A DNA stretch of 64,000 nt from Neospora caninum Liverpool (taxonomy: Eukaryota > Apicomplexa > Conoidasida > Eucoccidiorida > Sarcocystidae), in the NCBI RefSeq assembly GCF_000208865.1, contig NC_018393.1:434001-498000 (forward strand). Reading direction: 5' to 3'. Position 1 is the first letter of the stretch. Every line of letters begins with the position of its first letter. A model generated the notes under the pieces. That model was not told the origin of the DNA and did no database searches. It saw only the letters and a list, made by a program, of their open reading frames with translations. The position numbers and the translations under genes were made by a program. Below are positions 1-12,815 of the stretch, in pieces.

Positions 1-3000
1 GTCTTCCCCGGTGGCTTCGACGGACTCGAGCACCTCCGAAGGCGCAAAGACGGGCGGAGACAGCGAAGAAGAAGGATTTTTCTTCCACGTCCACCGCGTT
101 CCCAAGGCGTTTCTCGTCCAGCGCCCAGGGAGNNNNNNNNNNNNNNNNNNNNNNNNNNNNNNNNNNNNNNNNNNNNNNNNNNNNNNNNNNNNNNNNNNNN
201 NNNNNNNNNNNNNNNNNNNNNNNNNNNNNNNNAAAAGTTATGAGCAGGAGAGGGGGGAAGCATGCGTGAGGGGCGGTTCCCAGGTCGGCCGGACGTGTGG
301 AGAGCCACCCATCTTTTTGTTCGAGTTTCTCTGGACGAGAAAGAAACATTGAACTCGAGGGTCGAAAGCAAGGCCGAGACGCCTTGGCCGTCTGCAGTTT
401 CCGACGCGTGGAAATTCGCTCGTTCTCTGTTTTGGTCTTTCCTTCAGCGTCGCAGAGAGCTCGCCCACTTTTCCCCGCGGTCTCGCGCCGCCTTCTCAGG
501 ACCTCCCTTCCTCTCCATCGCTGTCTCTCCCCCCCTCGCTCCCTCCCTCTTCTTGCTTTTCTCTGGGGGGCGTGCGCGAGTGTCGCTACACGGTGGCGGC
601 ACCGCTAGTGGTTTTGGGTGTTCTTCTACAGACGCTCCAGTCGCTCCACTTGCGTCTGAGTTTGACTGACCAGCAGGCGGCTTCTGCGCTCCTCCTCGAT
701 CTCCGCTCGCAAGCGGCTCTCCACGAAGTTTTGCAGGGGAAGAAAGCGACAGAGAGAAGAGAGAAGGGCGAGCGGCGGAAGTCGGTCTCGTCGCCCCTTC
801 GAGTGCCGTCTTCGGGGCGCGAGAGCTGGCCAACTGGAGCCGCCTTTGTCCAGGAAAAACACCAAACAGTGATTCGTGAGCTCCTTCTCCTCCTCGCGAC
901 TGTGGCGGGAGAACCCGCGGCGCTCGTCTGTACGCTGCACAGACAGCTGGCGAAAACCAAGAACCGAAAGTGAGCGGAAATGCGAGACCCTGGAGATGCG
1001 CAGAGACCGGCGACGAAGAAGAGAGGCGACCGCGTGGAGCGGGCGGGAGGAAGCGTGGCCAGAGTAAAGTTTGGACGTAACGCAACTTGAGTCGTGTACG
1101 TTTTGTTCACCAAACACGCTTCATCTTTGTGATGTGGCGCTGGCATGGTGATGATGCAAAACCAAAACGCAAAGCGAAAATACAGCAGAGTCCGAAAGAC
1201 ATGTTGATCTGTTTTTTTTCTCCGCTTTTTTGCAGTCTCGTGTATGACGTTCTGGAAGCAGTTTGCGTGGCGCTGGAACACCACCTGCGTCTCGCCTCGC
1301 CCTTTGCACTCTCGGTTCGCGAGAAAGTCGAGAAGGGGGCGACGTGGGAGAAATGGGAGAAATCGTCGCTGGCGCTTTCCTTCTCTGCGGTAGAGCTCTC
1401 CTCCACTTTCCCCGCCTATGCAGCCGCCCAGGCGCAGTTCGCCGAGTTCCTGCTGGGGCAAATGGTTCCGCGCATCTGTCAGATCCTCACGGGTCCGGTG
1501 CTTGTCGAAGACAAAGAACGGAGAGAAGGCGAGCGTCTCTCGCTGAAGGAAATCGCCCTCAAAGCTCTCGCTCTCTGCAACTCAGTGACCAAGGGAGGCG
1601 TCCTCAAGTAAGCCGATGTCCCGAGCGTTTCCGAAGCTCACACCCACATGTAACATGAGGTATACAGATTCATGTAAATCTTTGTGGATGTCTGAGAAAG
1701 AAGAGGCAACTAGACGCCGAATGAACGAATAAACGCATGCCTATATATAGATATATATACATTTACATATGCAAATAGAAAAAAATCTATCTAAGGGTGA
1801 ATCTGTGGTCAGCCTGCAGATGCGTGGAGCTGGTCGGACGGAGCAAAAGCGCGGGAGCGCCCCAGGGGCCTTTCGGGGGTTTGTGTACCGACGGCTAAGT
1901 TCTCAGCTGGAAAAGTTCTAGCTGGGGGAGATGTTGGCGAGACTGGAGCTTGGCCAGTTACGTTTCTTGCCTGCGAGTCAAGGCGTGTCGTGCAAACGGT
2001 TTTCGCGGCGCGTTTTCGCTTGCGTGACTCCCTCGCGTCTCGCGGTCGCCTGTCGATTTGTGTGCAGCGCGTCGTCTCTGCATTTGACGGCAGAGCTCCG
2101 CAGCCGCCTCTGCGAGCTTGGCAAGTCCCTTGCGTCGGCTGTCGCTCCTCTCTCGTGTTTTCCCCTTCCTCCTCACGAGCGCTGTTCCGACTACGTCTTC
2201 GCCGCTCCGGTCCCCGTGGCGCTTTCGCTGCCTGTCTCTCAGCGAAGGACGGACTCCTCTCGGGTGTCCTCGTCTCTGGAGAGGCTGGGGCGTGGGGAGA
2301 AGGGAGGCGACGGCAGTACGAGCCTCGCGCGAGAGCGAAGTCGCGGGGCGAGCAGAGAGAAACTCGCGCAGCCGAAACGCGCAGACGGCGCCCCACCAGG
2401 TACGCGAGAGGAGAGCGAACACGGGAGAACCCGCAGAAGGCGGCAGAGACGGGGGATGACGTGGAGGAGGAGACTCGAGAGGTGGCGAGGAGAACGAGAA
2501 GGAAAGGATTTTTTGTTTTACCTCCCAACACCCGCCGTCCTCGTCTCAACTTTTCTTTCCACTTTTTTTTGTCTCCGAACTTCCCCCCTCCTTACCGAGA
2601 GAAGAACGGCGGAGAGTGCCAGCATGCGTTCTTCGCTTCTTTTGTTTTCTTCCCTTGCGCCTCGGTCTTTTTCCCGTTGCCTTTCCTCTTGTTTCCAGCC
2701 TCCTCGGCCTCCGCGTCATCGTGCCTTTGTGTTTCCGCCTTTTGCAGGAAAGGAGAAACCGGATACTGCGACGAAAAACGAGCAAAGAGAAAGCGCGCAG
2801 GCGCTGGAGCCGCCGGCGCTCGCGGGCGCTCAAGATCTCGCAGAAAAAGAAGCGACGGGGAAGACTCCGAAGCAGGAAGCCGAACCAGAAGAAAGGAAGA
2901 GAGAGGCCGCACAAGGCGAAGGCGCGAGAGGGAAAGACGACTTCGATTTCCTGGACACTGGACTGCAGAACCTGATCCGCGAACGAAGACAGGAACAGCA

Positions 3001-5190
3001 GGCGTTAGTGGACACCATGAGAGGTACGCTTTGATTCTGAAAGTCCAGGAAACTCTTGACTGTCCGCGCGCGCGTCTCCTTCCACACAGCACACCGAGGC
3101 GGGTTCGGGGACAGACAGAGCTTGAAGGACAGATCGCGTGCGCCTACCGCTTTTTTCTCGTCTTGACTTGCACGTCGAGTGAATGTGTGCCCCCAGGGTA
3201 CCGCGTGATCTCCACGGTATAGACGTGTGTAGCGAGAGCTGAATGATGCATCCCTCCAGATATTCCTTTACGTCTGGTCAGCGTCTTTTCTCTTGTTCTC
3301 GTGCCTGTCGGCTGTCTTTGGTAGCTGTTCTTTGACGTGGAGCGAATGCAACCTTTTTCGCGACGTTCTGTGAGCAACTCTGCGGTCGAGATGGAGCCTT
3401 TCTTTCTCCCTTCGGGCTTGCCCTCTTTTCCGTCTTTGCGCCTACGGCTTGGCAGGCGAGAGGAAGGCGCTTGAGAAGTTTAATTGCCGCGGGTTCTTTT
3501 GTTTGCTTCTCCCAGAGACGGACAGGCAGACCACGGCTCTCAGGTCTGGTGCAGCCTTCGAGCCCGTCTTGGCGCAAGTCCAGGAAGCGAAAGAGGCTGC
3601 CGAAGCGTGTTTCTCTTCGCTGCAGACGGCGCACCGGGAACAGAGCGTGAAGGCTTTGGGTTCGATCGCTGCACAGCAAATGCGGGCAGAGGAGGCGCAC
3701 GCAAATTGCCACTGTCTCCCCTGCTTCCTCCCCGCCTCGTCTGCGCCGGCCGCGGCGCCCGGGGTCGACCCTGAGGGCCCCCTCGAGAAGCTGCCGAGAT
3801 CCTTCTCGCTTCTTCACCGCCCCGCGGGGCGCGAAGAGAAAACGGACGAGGGCCTTGTCGGGGCCGTTGTGTCGATGGTCAAGTTGTGGTGCGGCGAGCT
3901 GTACGAGAAGGACGTAGTTCGACTGGAGCGAGCGGCGCACTGCTTGCTCTATCTCTTCACAAACATCCCTCTCGATCCGACCACGACGCGCGCGTGCGCG
4001 GACTTCTCTGTGGACTCCGGCTCGCCGCTCACCTTCCCTTCCCTCGCTTCCCTTCGGCGCGAAGAAGAGAACTGGGGACCGCGAGACGGCGACGCTTCTC
4101 GGGCGTTGCCGCTGTGTGCCGTCGTCGAGCAGCTTTTCGCTTCGCGCGCTGCCAAGGCCCAAGCGAACAGCCCAGTCGCTGCCACGTCGTCCTCTGGAGC
4201 GTTTCTGGCGGGATTGTCGGCGGAGGCCGACGCGGTCCTTTTTCACGCGGAAGCGTCTTCTCTGGTCTCCTCCGTTCTCTTTGAAAGCCTGCTTCACGGG
4301 TTGGACAACATTTTCAATCCGGCCTTCTTCGACGGGTCGACTTCCGTGGCGATCGCAAGTTTCCACACGATACTGTCTCTTCTGTTGCTTCTCGAGGTCC
4401 TCCTCCGGAAGCTGCTGGCGCCGAGCAAGGCGCCAGAGCCGCCCTCGTCCTCCGCGAAGGCATCTGCGCGAGAGGCGCCGCGCGCGCTGCTCCAGTGGAA
4501 GCCTCTGGAAGTCTCTGGAGCGGCGCCCGGAGAAGACGGGGAAGAAGGAACGGCGGGAGGAAGCGAAGGGGCAAGTGCCGAACTCCTCGGGCCGACGGCG
4601 ATGGCCCGCGCATGCAAACAACTGCTTCTGTGCATGTCCAGGTACCAAGCCTTCGTCTATAAAGCGGCAGCGCCCGCCGCCAAAGAGCTGCTGTTGCCGC
4701 GCCTCCTCGTCACCACGCTGCTGAATCAGTGCCTCGGAAAAAACATGCTGCGCGGCTCTCTGCCCTCGCTGACCAGTCTCGTCGCCTTTGTGTTCACACT
4801 TGCCGGAGAGCAGATGCACGGCATGTACCCGGACCTAAATGCGGACACGTCTTGGCGGTTCCTCTCCAAGATCCACAGACGCGTCACGACGAAACTCCTA
4901 GACGCAAAATGGGACGGGGCCTCGCGGAACGGCTGTGAGTGGTCGAGCAAAGAATCGCGCGAGGAAAGCCTCGCAGAAGGAAAAGTGCTCTCGGAGCGAA
5001 AACGACTCCAGCAGGTCATTCCCCAGGACCACCTTCTTCAGCTTGTCCACGTGAGAACCCGGAAAGCGAAACGCGTGCCAATCTGTGGCCAATCCGGATA
5101 TGTTTATGCTTCTCTGCAGCTGTAAGACTGTGTCTCTTGCAAGGTAGACCTAGATGTCTCGACATGCGAAAATAGGGGAGATGTTTACAA

Positions 5191-5227
<37 letters not shown>

Positions 5228-8200
5228 TTCGTGTGCATGCATCCCAGATGTGCTAGGAAGGGGGCGCGGCATCCTTGTGTGTGTGTGGACGGGCTGCTGG
5301 CCTGGAGGCAGAGCCGTCTTGAAAAGGTATCGTTTGATTCGGGGTTTCTGCTTCCCGCGACTCTCTGCTGTCGTGTTTCGCTTCCAGTCGTGAACAGAGT
5401 GGTGCTTGTGCCTTTCTATGCAGGCCGTCCTCTCGAGTTGGTTTATTCTTGAAGGGCGCCATGAGGCTGCAGTGGTGACGCTCCAGCAGAGACAGAAACT
5501 GGTCGAGGACGAGACGCAGAAAGCCGAGACAGGGCGGGCGCCAGCAGGGCGCAGCCGGAGCGGCTTTGCGAGTTTCGTCGAGAAACAACGGTCTCTCGCC
5601 TTCATCTACTTCCGTCTGTTCATGCACACGCTCGTGCGTTTTTGGTGAGCATTCACAGGAGGCGCCGAGCGCCGGGGATGCGTCTTTTCGGGGGCAGACG
5701 GTGGCGGCTAGAGAAGCCCGCGCACGCGCAGACTCGAGTCTGTTGTCTCTCTGGCCGTGTGTGTTTGCAGCTCGGAAGCCCTGGGGAAATATCTGCTGGC
5801 GCAGAGAATTTCCTCGACGTCGGTGCAAGGAAAGCGACTGGAAACTCTTCTCTCCAGCGCCGATCCGCTCTCCTCAGCGGGGGCCCCGACAGCCTTCGCC
5901 GCCCTCGAAGCAGCAGTAAAGGGAGCGTCCGAGGCGCGGGAGGGCCTCCGCGGCTTCAGCTGCAGCGCATGCATTGCACTGGCACGGCGGGCAGAGGAAG
6001 GCAAGGACGTTTTGGAGAAAGAGGACGAGGTCCAGGAAGGCGACAAGAAGAAGAGGACACTGTCTTCCGAAAGCGAGGAGACGACGGGGAGTCTGGCGCC
6101 GCGAGAGCGGAAAGAGCGGCGAACCGGAGAGGAGGGACGGCGAGAAAAGAGGCTGTGCTTTGGAGAAGAAGTCAAGACGTTCGTTGCGTCCGCTGTCGAT
6201 GTAAGCCCGAAGAAGAAACAAATGGAAACGGAGAAGAGCACTATGCTGGGGATTCAAAGAGAGAGTCACTCTACAGACGGCGCCGGTGTAGGTCGTGCTG
6301 GGAGTCTTGTGCGGCCGACTTATCACGGTACAGCCCTAAAAAGTGGAAAGGTGGTTTCAGCATCGCACAGAGAACGGGGTGCTGTAGGGACAAACGCATC
6401 TTGGAGTCGATGCTCGCAGCCGCGCGCGCTTAGTCTCCAGTCATTGTCAGGCATTTTTCGCTGACGCACTTGGCCTGACGCCGAAACCAAGTCTTGACGA
6501 GTCTCTTGCATGCACGCAACGGGGACGGCTTTTCTCGGGAAGGATGAAACTGGCGCAGGCAATCTTCTCTGACGAAAGACCACTAAATGAGTGCCGACAG
6601 TAGAGTGACTGGCATGCACGCCGTCTACGGAATGGATCGCTAGCAACTCTGTTGTGTCAAGAGACTGCCCTAGGTATGCCGTGTCGACAGTTAAATCAGT
6701 TTCTGCGATTGCCGTGTCTTTGGCTGTTTCATTCAGGCGGAGCAAGCGAAGCTAGCCGAGCTGATGAAGCGGCGCCTCATCGCGCCTCTCCAGGTACGAA
6801 CGACGGGAAAGACCCACCGTGCGTTTCATCGTGTCGGGGTTGTTTCCCATTCTGCGTCGAATCTGGAAGTTGTGAATCGAGATGGTGTCTTTCGGCGCCC
6901 TGTCTGTTTTTTCGCGTTTTCAGGATCCGCTCGCACATGTGGGCGACGGTGATGCAGCGCCAGAGACCGCGTCGGCCCTGCATCTCCTTCGCTCGCGTTT
7001 CCGAAACGCCTTCTGTCTCGTCGCGCAGCAGCCGTTCGACACCGCAGACGACCTCTCTCTGCAGCCGTACTTGAGCGACATTCGCGCGCGCCTCTGTCGA
7101 GCGCAAGTGGACCTCGAGCAGCAAGATGTCTTGTGTGCTGCCGATTCGGGGAGTGACGGCGCGAGGCTCTTTGGGAGAGGCCAGACCAGTGCGAAGACTT
7201 GGAGAGACCGGCTCGTCGATTTCCTCACACGGTCGGTCGCTCTCATGGACGTCTTTCCAGTGCCCGACCAAGGGCGCGGCAGAACAGGGTGCGCGTGGGC
7301 AGCTGGCCCAGCTTGCGTCGGTCTCTTGAGTGTGGAAAACGTGGAAGGCCGAAGCGGCGAGGAGGTACAGGGTGGAGAGCAAGTCGCGCGCGGCGCGTCC
7401 CGAGGAGACAGTCACTGGGCGGCGTCCTTTCCCTCGGGAAAGCGATGGGTGAATCTCGACGCCGTTGCGAATATGTTCAAAATCGAAGTCCCTCAATTCG
7501 GTCGGGGCGGCGGAGACACGAAACGACCAGAGAGCGGACCCGATAGGAGACCAGGTCTGCTTGCGGGGAAGCACGAGGCCCGTGAAGGCCGTTCCGGCGC
7601 CGTGTTGACTCAAGAGGTCAGGAGACATGGAGAGGCCGGCGCTGGCCCTCGAGCTCGCGAAGACCCCGTGGAGCGGGAAAAACTGTCGAGAGAGGAGGAA
7701 GGGAGAGCTCACGAGAAGAGACACTCGAAGGAAGAGACAGACGACGCGGGAGCGAAGGCGTGCAGCCAAGCCGCCTTGGGAACGCATGGCAGAGAACCTC
7801 CGTCGCGACACGACAGCTCCGTGCTTGCGGGAATAGCGGGAGGCGGCGGAGTTGAGGCGTCGAATGCCGCGTCTGCCAGTGCGGCAGAAAGGCTTGGACA
7901 GCCTGATCCGCACCGTTCGGAGACGCACGTGCACGAGACAATCTCTCAGCAGTTCACGCGAGAGACCACGCGGGTGACCCAAGAAACCTTCGACCCCAGG
8001 CAACCGAAAGTGAGAAGAGACACCTCCGCTTTTCGCGTAACGGGTAACGGACACAGGTCCAAGGAGACAACTCTGCGAGGAGGAACACATGCCACAAATT
8101 TGCTCCATAAGCACCTAGACAGTCTATCGAAACTGAGTGGTCATCAGCCCGTGTCAGAGCTCCCCGACTCACACACTGGGGCGTCTTTTGCCTCTCGGGT

Positions 8201-8861
8201 GTCTGAGCCCTCGTACATTGGCTCTCCTCGGTCGGCGGGCTACAAAAGCGCAGACGCTCTCGCTGACCGAGGGATCTCCGGGAATGGCGGGTCGGGTCAG
8301 ATTCCCCGATGTCGACCTGCGAGTCCCGAGGGGCCCGCGAAACTATTAAGAGTCGTGGGTGCCGACAGGAGCAAGAGTGTGACAGACTTGGCAACCCCTG
8401 GTTCGAGGGATGGCCAAGAAAGCCTGCCGTCTGTAGAAGGCGCACACCGGAGTGTAGTTGAGCTGGCGAGCGCCGTGCTGCCTTCAGGCGAGGGTAGAGG
8501 AGTGTGTTTCCCCTCTCCAAACAGTCTCCTGAAACGTGACGACGTGTCGCTCGGAGGCGTGAATCGGACTGTGTTCTCGGACGCGGGCCCACGAGGAATC
8601 GCCGATGCACGTCGACAGAGGCGGTCTCTCGATTCATCGTCGGCCAGAGGGGCGACCGCTTCGTCGACAGCCGTCGGAAGTGCGGAAAGGCATCGTTCCT
8701 CGCTGGAAGGAGCACAAGGAAACAAAAAAACGTGCCTACGTAGAAGTGAACGATCTCCAATGCGCCTCTCTCCCGAAGAGGCATCCCTGGAAACCGCGCC
8801 GAGCATCATATCACCAACTGAACGTGGTGGCGAGAAGAATTGGGTGTACTCCGTTGAGTAA
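1..8861 (+). CDS. Large alpha-helical protein, 3' part, unknown function
   Basis: This is a multi-exon gene cut by the window's left edge. Supported exons are about 2-132 (before the gap), 632-969, 1236-1607, 2068-2399, 2748-3023, 3516-5050, 5424-5644, 5771-6200, 6737-6793 and 6924-8861 (TGA). Reading phase is continuous across every junction from 632 onward. The acceptor at 3516 was preferred over one at 3456 because its pyrimidine tract is better; both keep phase. The first two thirds are Leu/Ala-rich amphipathic helices that look like an alpha-solenoid, for example around 4260-4400 and 4600-4800. The last exon (about 645 codons) is helical for its first 100 codons and then Gly/Ser/Arg/Glu-rich and probably disordered. 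No catalytic motif is visible. A FANCI/FANCD2-like or other HEAT-type solenoid is a guess I cannot test by eye. The 5' end and start codon lie outside the window. Confidence 0.75.
133..232. other. Assembly gap (run of N)
   Basis: One hundred consecutive N characters interrupt the 5' part of the first gene. The round number suggests a scaffold gap of unknown true size, so the exon upstream of 133 and the sequence after 232 cannot be joined with confidence. Confidence 0.99.
5193..5223. repeat. (AT)n microsatellite in an intron
   Basis: About 15 AT units lie inside the intron 5051-5423 of the large helical-protein gene. Confidence 0.95.
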
Positions 8862-10527
8862 AAAGATCGATCGGTGCGTCATTACGATCGAGATGTTTTT
8901 TAGGCACTTACCCTTGTGCGTACCACGCCAAGTGCTCCCCCCCGTTTCTGATGTCTGCCCGTGTTTGACTCGCCACTCTTCACAAGGATCAAGAAAAAAG
9001 ACGCTGTAGGGGGCCCGAGTGGCGGTAGGTTTGTCTTGTGACACGCATGCATGGGGACCCATTCCTGGTCTGAGGGGAGTTTTCTCAGCATTCAAGGGAT
9101 AACCGTGTTTCCCGTATCTAATTTGCGTCAGCAGTGCGGTCTCCTTGTCAAACTCGAACGCGGTTCGAACAGGAAACCTGCGGTGGTTCGGAGTGGCGAA
9201 AAGCTGCTTGAAATGTGGAAGCATTTCTACAATTCCGTGGTTTACACTTGGGTGGCATACCCACTACCGTCCAGGAGAGAAGCTAAATCGTCAGACTGCA
9301 GATAAAACCGTTTACCCGAGAGTTTTCAACAACACCGAAGCCTGCTACAACCTAAGTTCCCTCGAACTTAGCGATGCGGGGAGCGCATACAACGCGCCGC
9401 CCGTCCGAGTCTTCATCCTTAAAAGGGCTGAAGAGTAAGAAGTTGTAGGCCGTGGAGTCGCTACGTAGTAGTAGCAGAAATTGGAAAACAGTGTCTTCGT
9501 TCCGTGTCTTCATTTCCACTTCAATGTGCCGCTCCACGGTGCGACGCGCCAAAAAGCCAGATTACTAGGGAGGTTGTCTGGGCTCTGCGGTGATGTTCAG
9601 TAGCCCACTCCAGGGAGGGCAGAGCCTCCTATGAGCACAGAGTATCTCTATGGAGTTTTAATTGGGTGGTAGCGGCCAGGTCAGAACCTGGGCATTAGCC
9701 CGTACCTGCGATATATGAACGGACTTTGAATGACTGTATATAAGCGGCTAAATGCCAACCAACATGCGACTTTCAGGTTTTCCATGTCTGTTCGAAAGGA
9801 GAGGGCTCGCGCACCCGTACTTGTGGGTACTGCGACAGGGATGCCGGAGAGGTGAGCACGAGGAATCAAAGCTGAAATGAGCCGGTATTCTGCAGAGAGC
9901 CGCAGTCCCTATTTCGATCAATAAAAATGTGGACAAAAAAAACAAAACTGTTAATGGTGATCCAAAACAGTGGATGGTGAGCACTGCCTACCGCCCCCCA
10001 CCTCTTCGCTCGTTTTTCTCCGCTTTGTGTAGCTGTCCTGCAGTCGGATTGGAAGAGGGGCAACCTTTGCTGCAGTTTTTCGGTTAAGGCCCCGCCGCTG
10101 CAATTTGTCACCTCGCGATCCTGGAAGACAAGATAATAAAGTCAGCTCCACACGGGTAACTATAATACCTTCGCATCGGCGCCCACCGGTTATGGACGCA
10201 CGCGGTTTCCACCAACATGTCTATGCGACGGTACCGGAGGGGAGCAAACGAGACGCGGCCGTAGGCCGTCTCTATAGCAGAAAATCTCATGATGTTCCTC
10301 AGACATATTCTCAGTTCATATAGAGTTGTTTTCCTGCTTAGAATATACTCTAGAGTTACTGCTGGTGCTCCGAACAATAGAAGTCAACCCCAACAATGCC
10401 TGAAGGCCGCGTACAGAGAATAGACCCGACTGAAAAAATCGTTTAGAGGTGGGGCCGTTCGTGTATTGTATGTTTGTTGATAATATTGGTTCACGGTTGA
10501 CTTAGCTGCCTATCCTGTTTTCGAAAG
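8862..10527. other. Intergenic: 3' region of first gene and upstream region of PARG
   Basis: I see no convincing exon here. Open frames are short, have no splice-consistent partners and show biased composition. The left part is presumably the 3' untranslated region of the preceding gene and the right part the PARG promoter and 5' untranslated region. Confidence 0.6.
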
Positions 10528-12815
10528 ATGGGGAGTCCTTTAGCGCACTGCTTACTTTTTTTCACCTTTGTGCCGTTCGTCTGTTTGGCCCAAACACCAG
10601 CACAGCTATACTTGATGGAGAAAAGTTACCGTCAGACTGGCGCCTGTTTGGATAACCCCTGCGCAGTTCTGCGGACTCCCGTAGAGGAAGATTGGGCCCA
10701 GATCAGATATATCCTAAACGTTGTCGCCGCAGGAGATGGGCCCGCGAATCCCGATCAACTCGCCAACCTGCATAAACGACTACTGCAACTAACCGGTGAG
10801 GGTGATACACAGGAATTGGAAAGAGGCCTCATGCGGTCCGCTGAGAAGCAGAAACTGTACTTTCTTGGTAACAGCTGATGTGGTTATATTGGCGGTGGGT
10901 CATCTGCGTCCTGCTTGAACGAACTGTGCTGTCAGGCAACCTACGGACTGAAAACAGGCCGATTCGCCAGGATGCGTTGTTGAAGTATCTGGAGAGTAAC
11001 TCGCGCAAGTTCTTCTCACATGACCTGCCTCTCTTAGCGGCACTCGTCTCGAGACTTGACGATTTTTTCCCCAGCGTAAGAAGAGCAGTAGTCTAAAACT
11101 TTCTATGGTGGTGTCGACCGAACTCGAGCAGTACGGCGATTTGCCTGATTTCAAGTTCAGCACGTTCATGCCACAAAGCGTGTGCCACTGTCGCTTATGC
11201 GTGTTATTCGTCTGTTACTTCGTTGATATGCTACAGGGACTGCAGTTTATCACGCCCGAAAACCCACAAGTGCATCTGCGGAAAATTCAGGCTCTCACGT
11301 TGATCGCCGCTGCGTTTCTAGGAGTAATTCCGCACAATCAGCGAGCTCTGCTAGAGCATCATCCAAAGAAATTCAAGATGAACCTAAATAAGTTCGACAT
11401 GTTTTATAGGGGCTTTATGGAGCGTGAAGCAAAATTCAAGTCTGTGCTGATGTACTTCGAAAGCATGCGTGAGCGGCTTGGCGATTGTTGGACTGAGATG
11501 GTCAAGACCGATTCTGTCTTAACGGCGCCTTGCACAAGCGTTTGCGAATGCTCGAGACTTGTAGACGGCACTTCAATAGCGCCAACAGATGAGCTGATTG
11601 GATTTTATCGGCAAACCAACCAGGCGGTGGATTTTGTATGGCGTGGGGGGTCGGTGACAGGAACTTCGATGGCAGTGAGCATCGACGACATTGCACGGAG
11701 CACAAAGCCTCTCGGGGATTTCAATGTTCTTCCAGGAAGAGATCTAACGTTCGCTGATGGAGACTTGCAGGTATGTTCCTCCCTCAAGTGATTCCCTAAC
11801 ACGCGCGAGAGCGGAGCCGCGAGTTTTTGTACATCTGTCACGGGCACACAGCGGGCGGCTATGTCTGTGTATTGTTTACAGGTAGACTTTGCTGACCAGT
11901 ATCTCGGCGGGCTCTCGATGTTCGAAAACCATATCGCGCAGGAAGAGCTTATTTTTATAACATATCCGGAGATGCTTCCAGTAATGCTATTTAGTGATAT
12001 TATGAAGGCAAATGAGGCAGTTATTGTGAAAGGCGTGGAGAGATTTGTTTTTTCTCGAGGTGAGTCCCCCTCCCCTGATCTCTTTCGACTGGCAGGCCAC
12101 TCTATGGGAAGTTGACTAGAGTTGTGTAAGATCCTGTCGAAAGGTGGTGGTTAGATCTCGTCATGACTGCTTCTGGGTTGTCTTTCAGGGTACGAATGGT
12201 CTTTTAAAATTGAACAGGCAGCAGGGAGGTGGTCGAAACTGCTACCCGGGAAGCATCATAGTGTTCAAGGAGTGGTACCGCTCGATAGCCTTGGTCGGCG
12301 AGACGTGACCATCGTGGGCATGGATGCCGTCCAGTTTTTTGACAAAGACAAGCAGTATTCTCAGAAGATGGTGGATCGAGAATTGCTGAAGGCAACAGTG
12401 GGTTTCAAAGGTGACCCTTATGAGGCTACTGTATCACGATCGCACAAAGCCGTCGCAACTGGCCTATGGTAAGTCCGCTTCCCTGCTCATACCAGTACCG
12501 TATCAATTTATATAGGTTTTCTTATTATCATTTAGCAGCGTGATTTTTCGTGTTCTCTTTTGTAGGGGATGCGGTGTCTTCAACGGAGACGTGGAGTTGA
12601 AGGCGCTGATCCAGTGGCTTGCCGCCTCGTATTTAGGTCGAGCAGTGAATTTCTACAGTCCCGTAGTCAAATACCAGAAAAATATGGATCATGTTATCTC
12701 CAAAATAGGGCGGACTTACTCGACTGTCGCGGATCTGTACAACGCCATACAACGAGCAGTGAAGAGGAGGCAGGTGGGAAGTTCAAGATGGTCCTTGTGG
12801 GAACAGCTCGTGTAG
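10528..12815 (+). CDS. PARG: Poly(ADP-ribose) glycohydrolase
   Basis: PARG hydrolyses the ribose-ribose bonds of poly(ADP-ribose), reversing PARP signalling. Exons are 10528-10795, 10936-11075, 11237-11770, 11882-12059, 12189-12468 and 12566-12815. Phases agree and give 549 residues. The diagnostic PARG signature spans residues 315-339: VDFADQYLGG, then the catalytic QEE at 334-336. It is followed by the conserved PE(M)L..LF block, a GYEWSF strand, and the ATGLWGCGVFNGDVELKALI block of the macrodomain core. In the usual GGG loop the third Gly is Leu (GGL, 323-325). The helical accessory domain is in exon 3. The start was chosen as the only ATG opening exon 1. It gives a hydrophobic, signal-peptide-like N-terminus (residues 6-20), odd for an enzyme usually found in nucleus and cytosol. 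A C-terminal alternative exists: splicing after 12773 to an exon at 13241-13354, also phase-compatible, would give 573 residues. The family call is firm; the two termini are less so. Confidence 0.93.

Noticed and set aside
3278..4819. 513-codon open frame on the minus strand
   Set aside because: It is antisense to the long exon 3516-5050, Arg/Gln-rich as expected from reverse reading of GC-rich coding sequence, and has no start context or motif.
6777..8114. 445-codon open frame on the minus strand
   Set aside because: It is antisense to the last exon of the large helical-protein gene; composition is that of a shadow frame.
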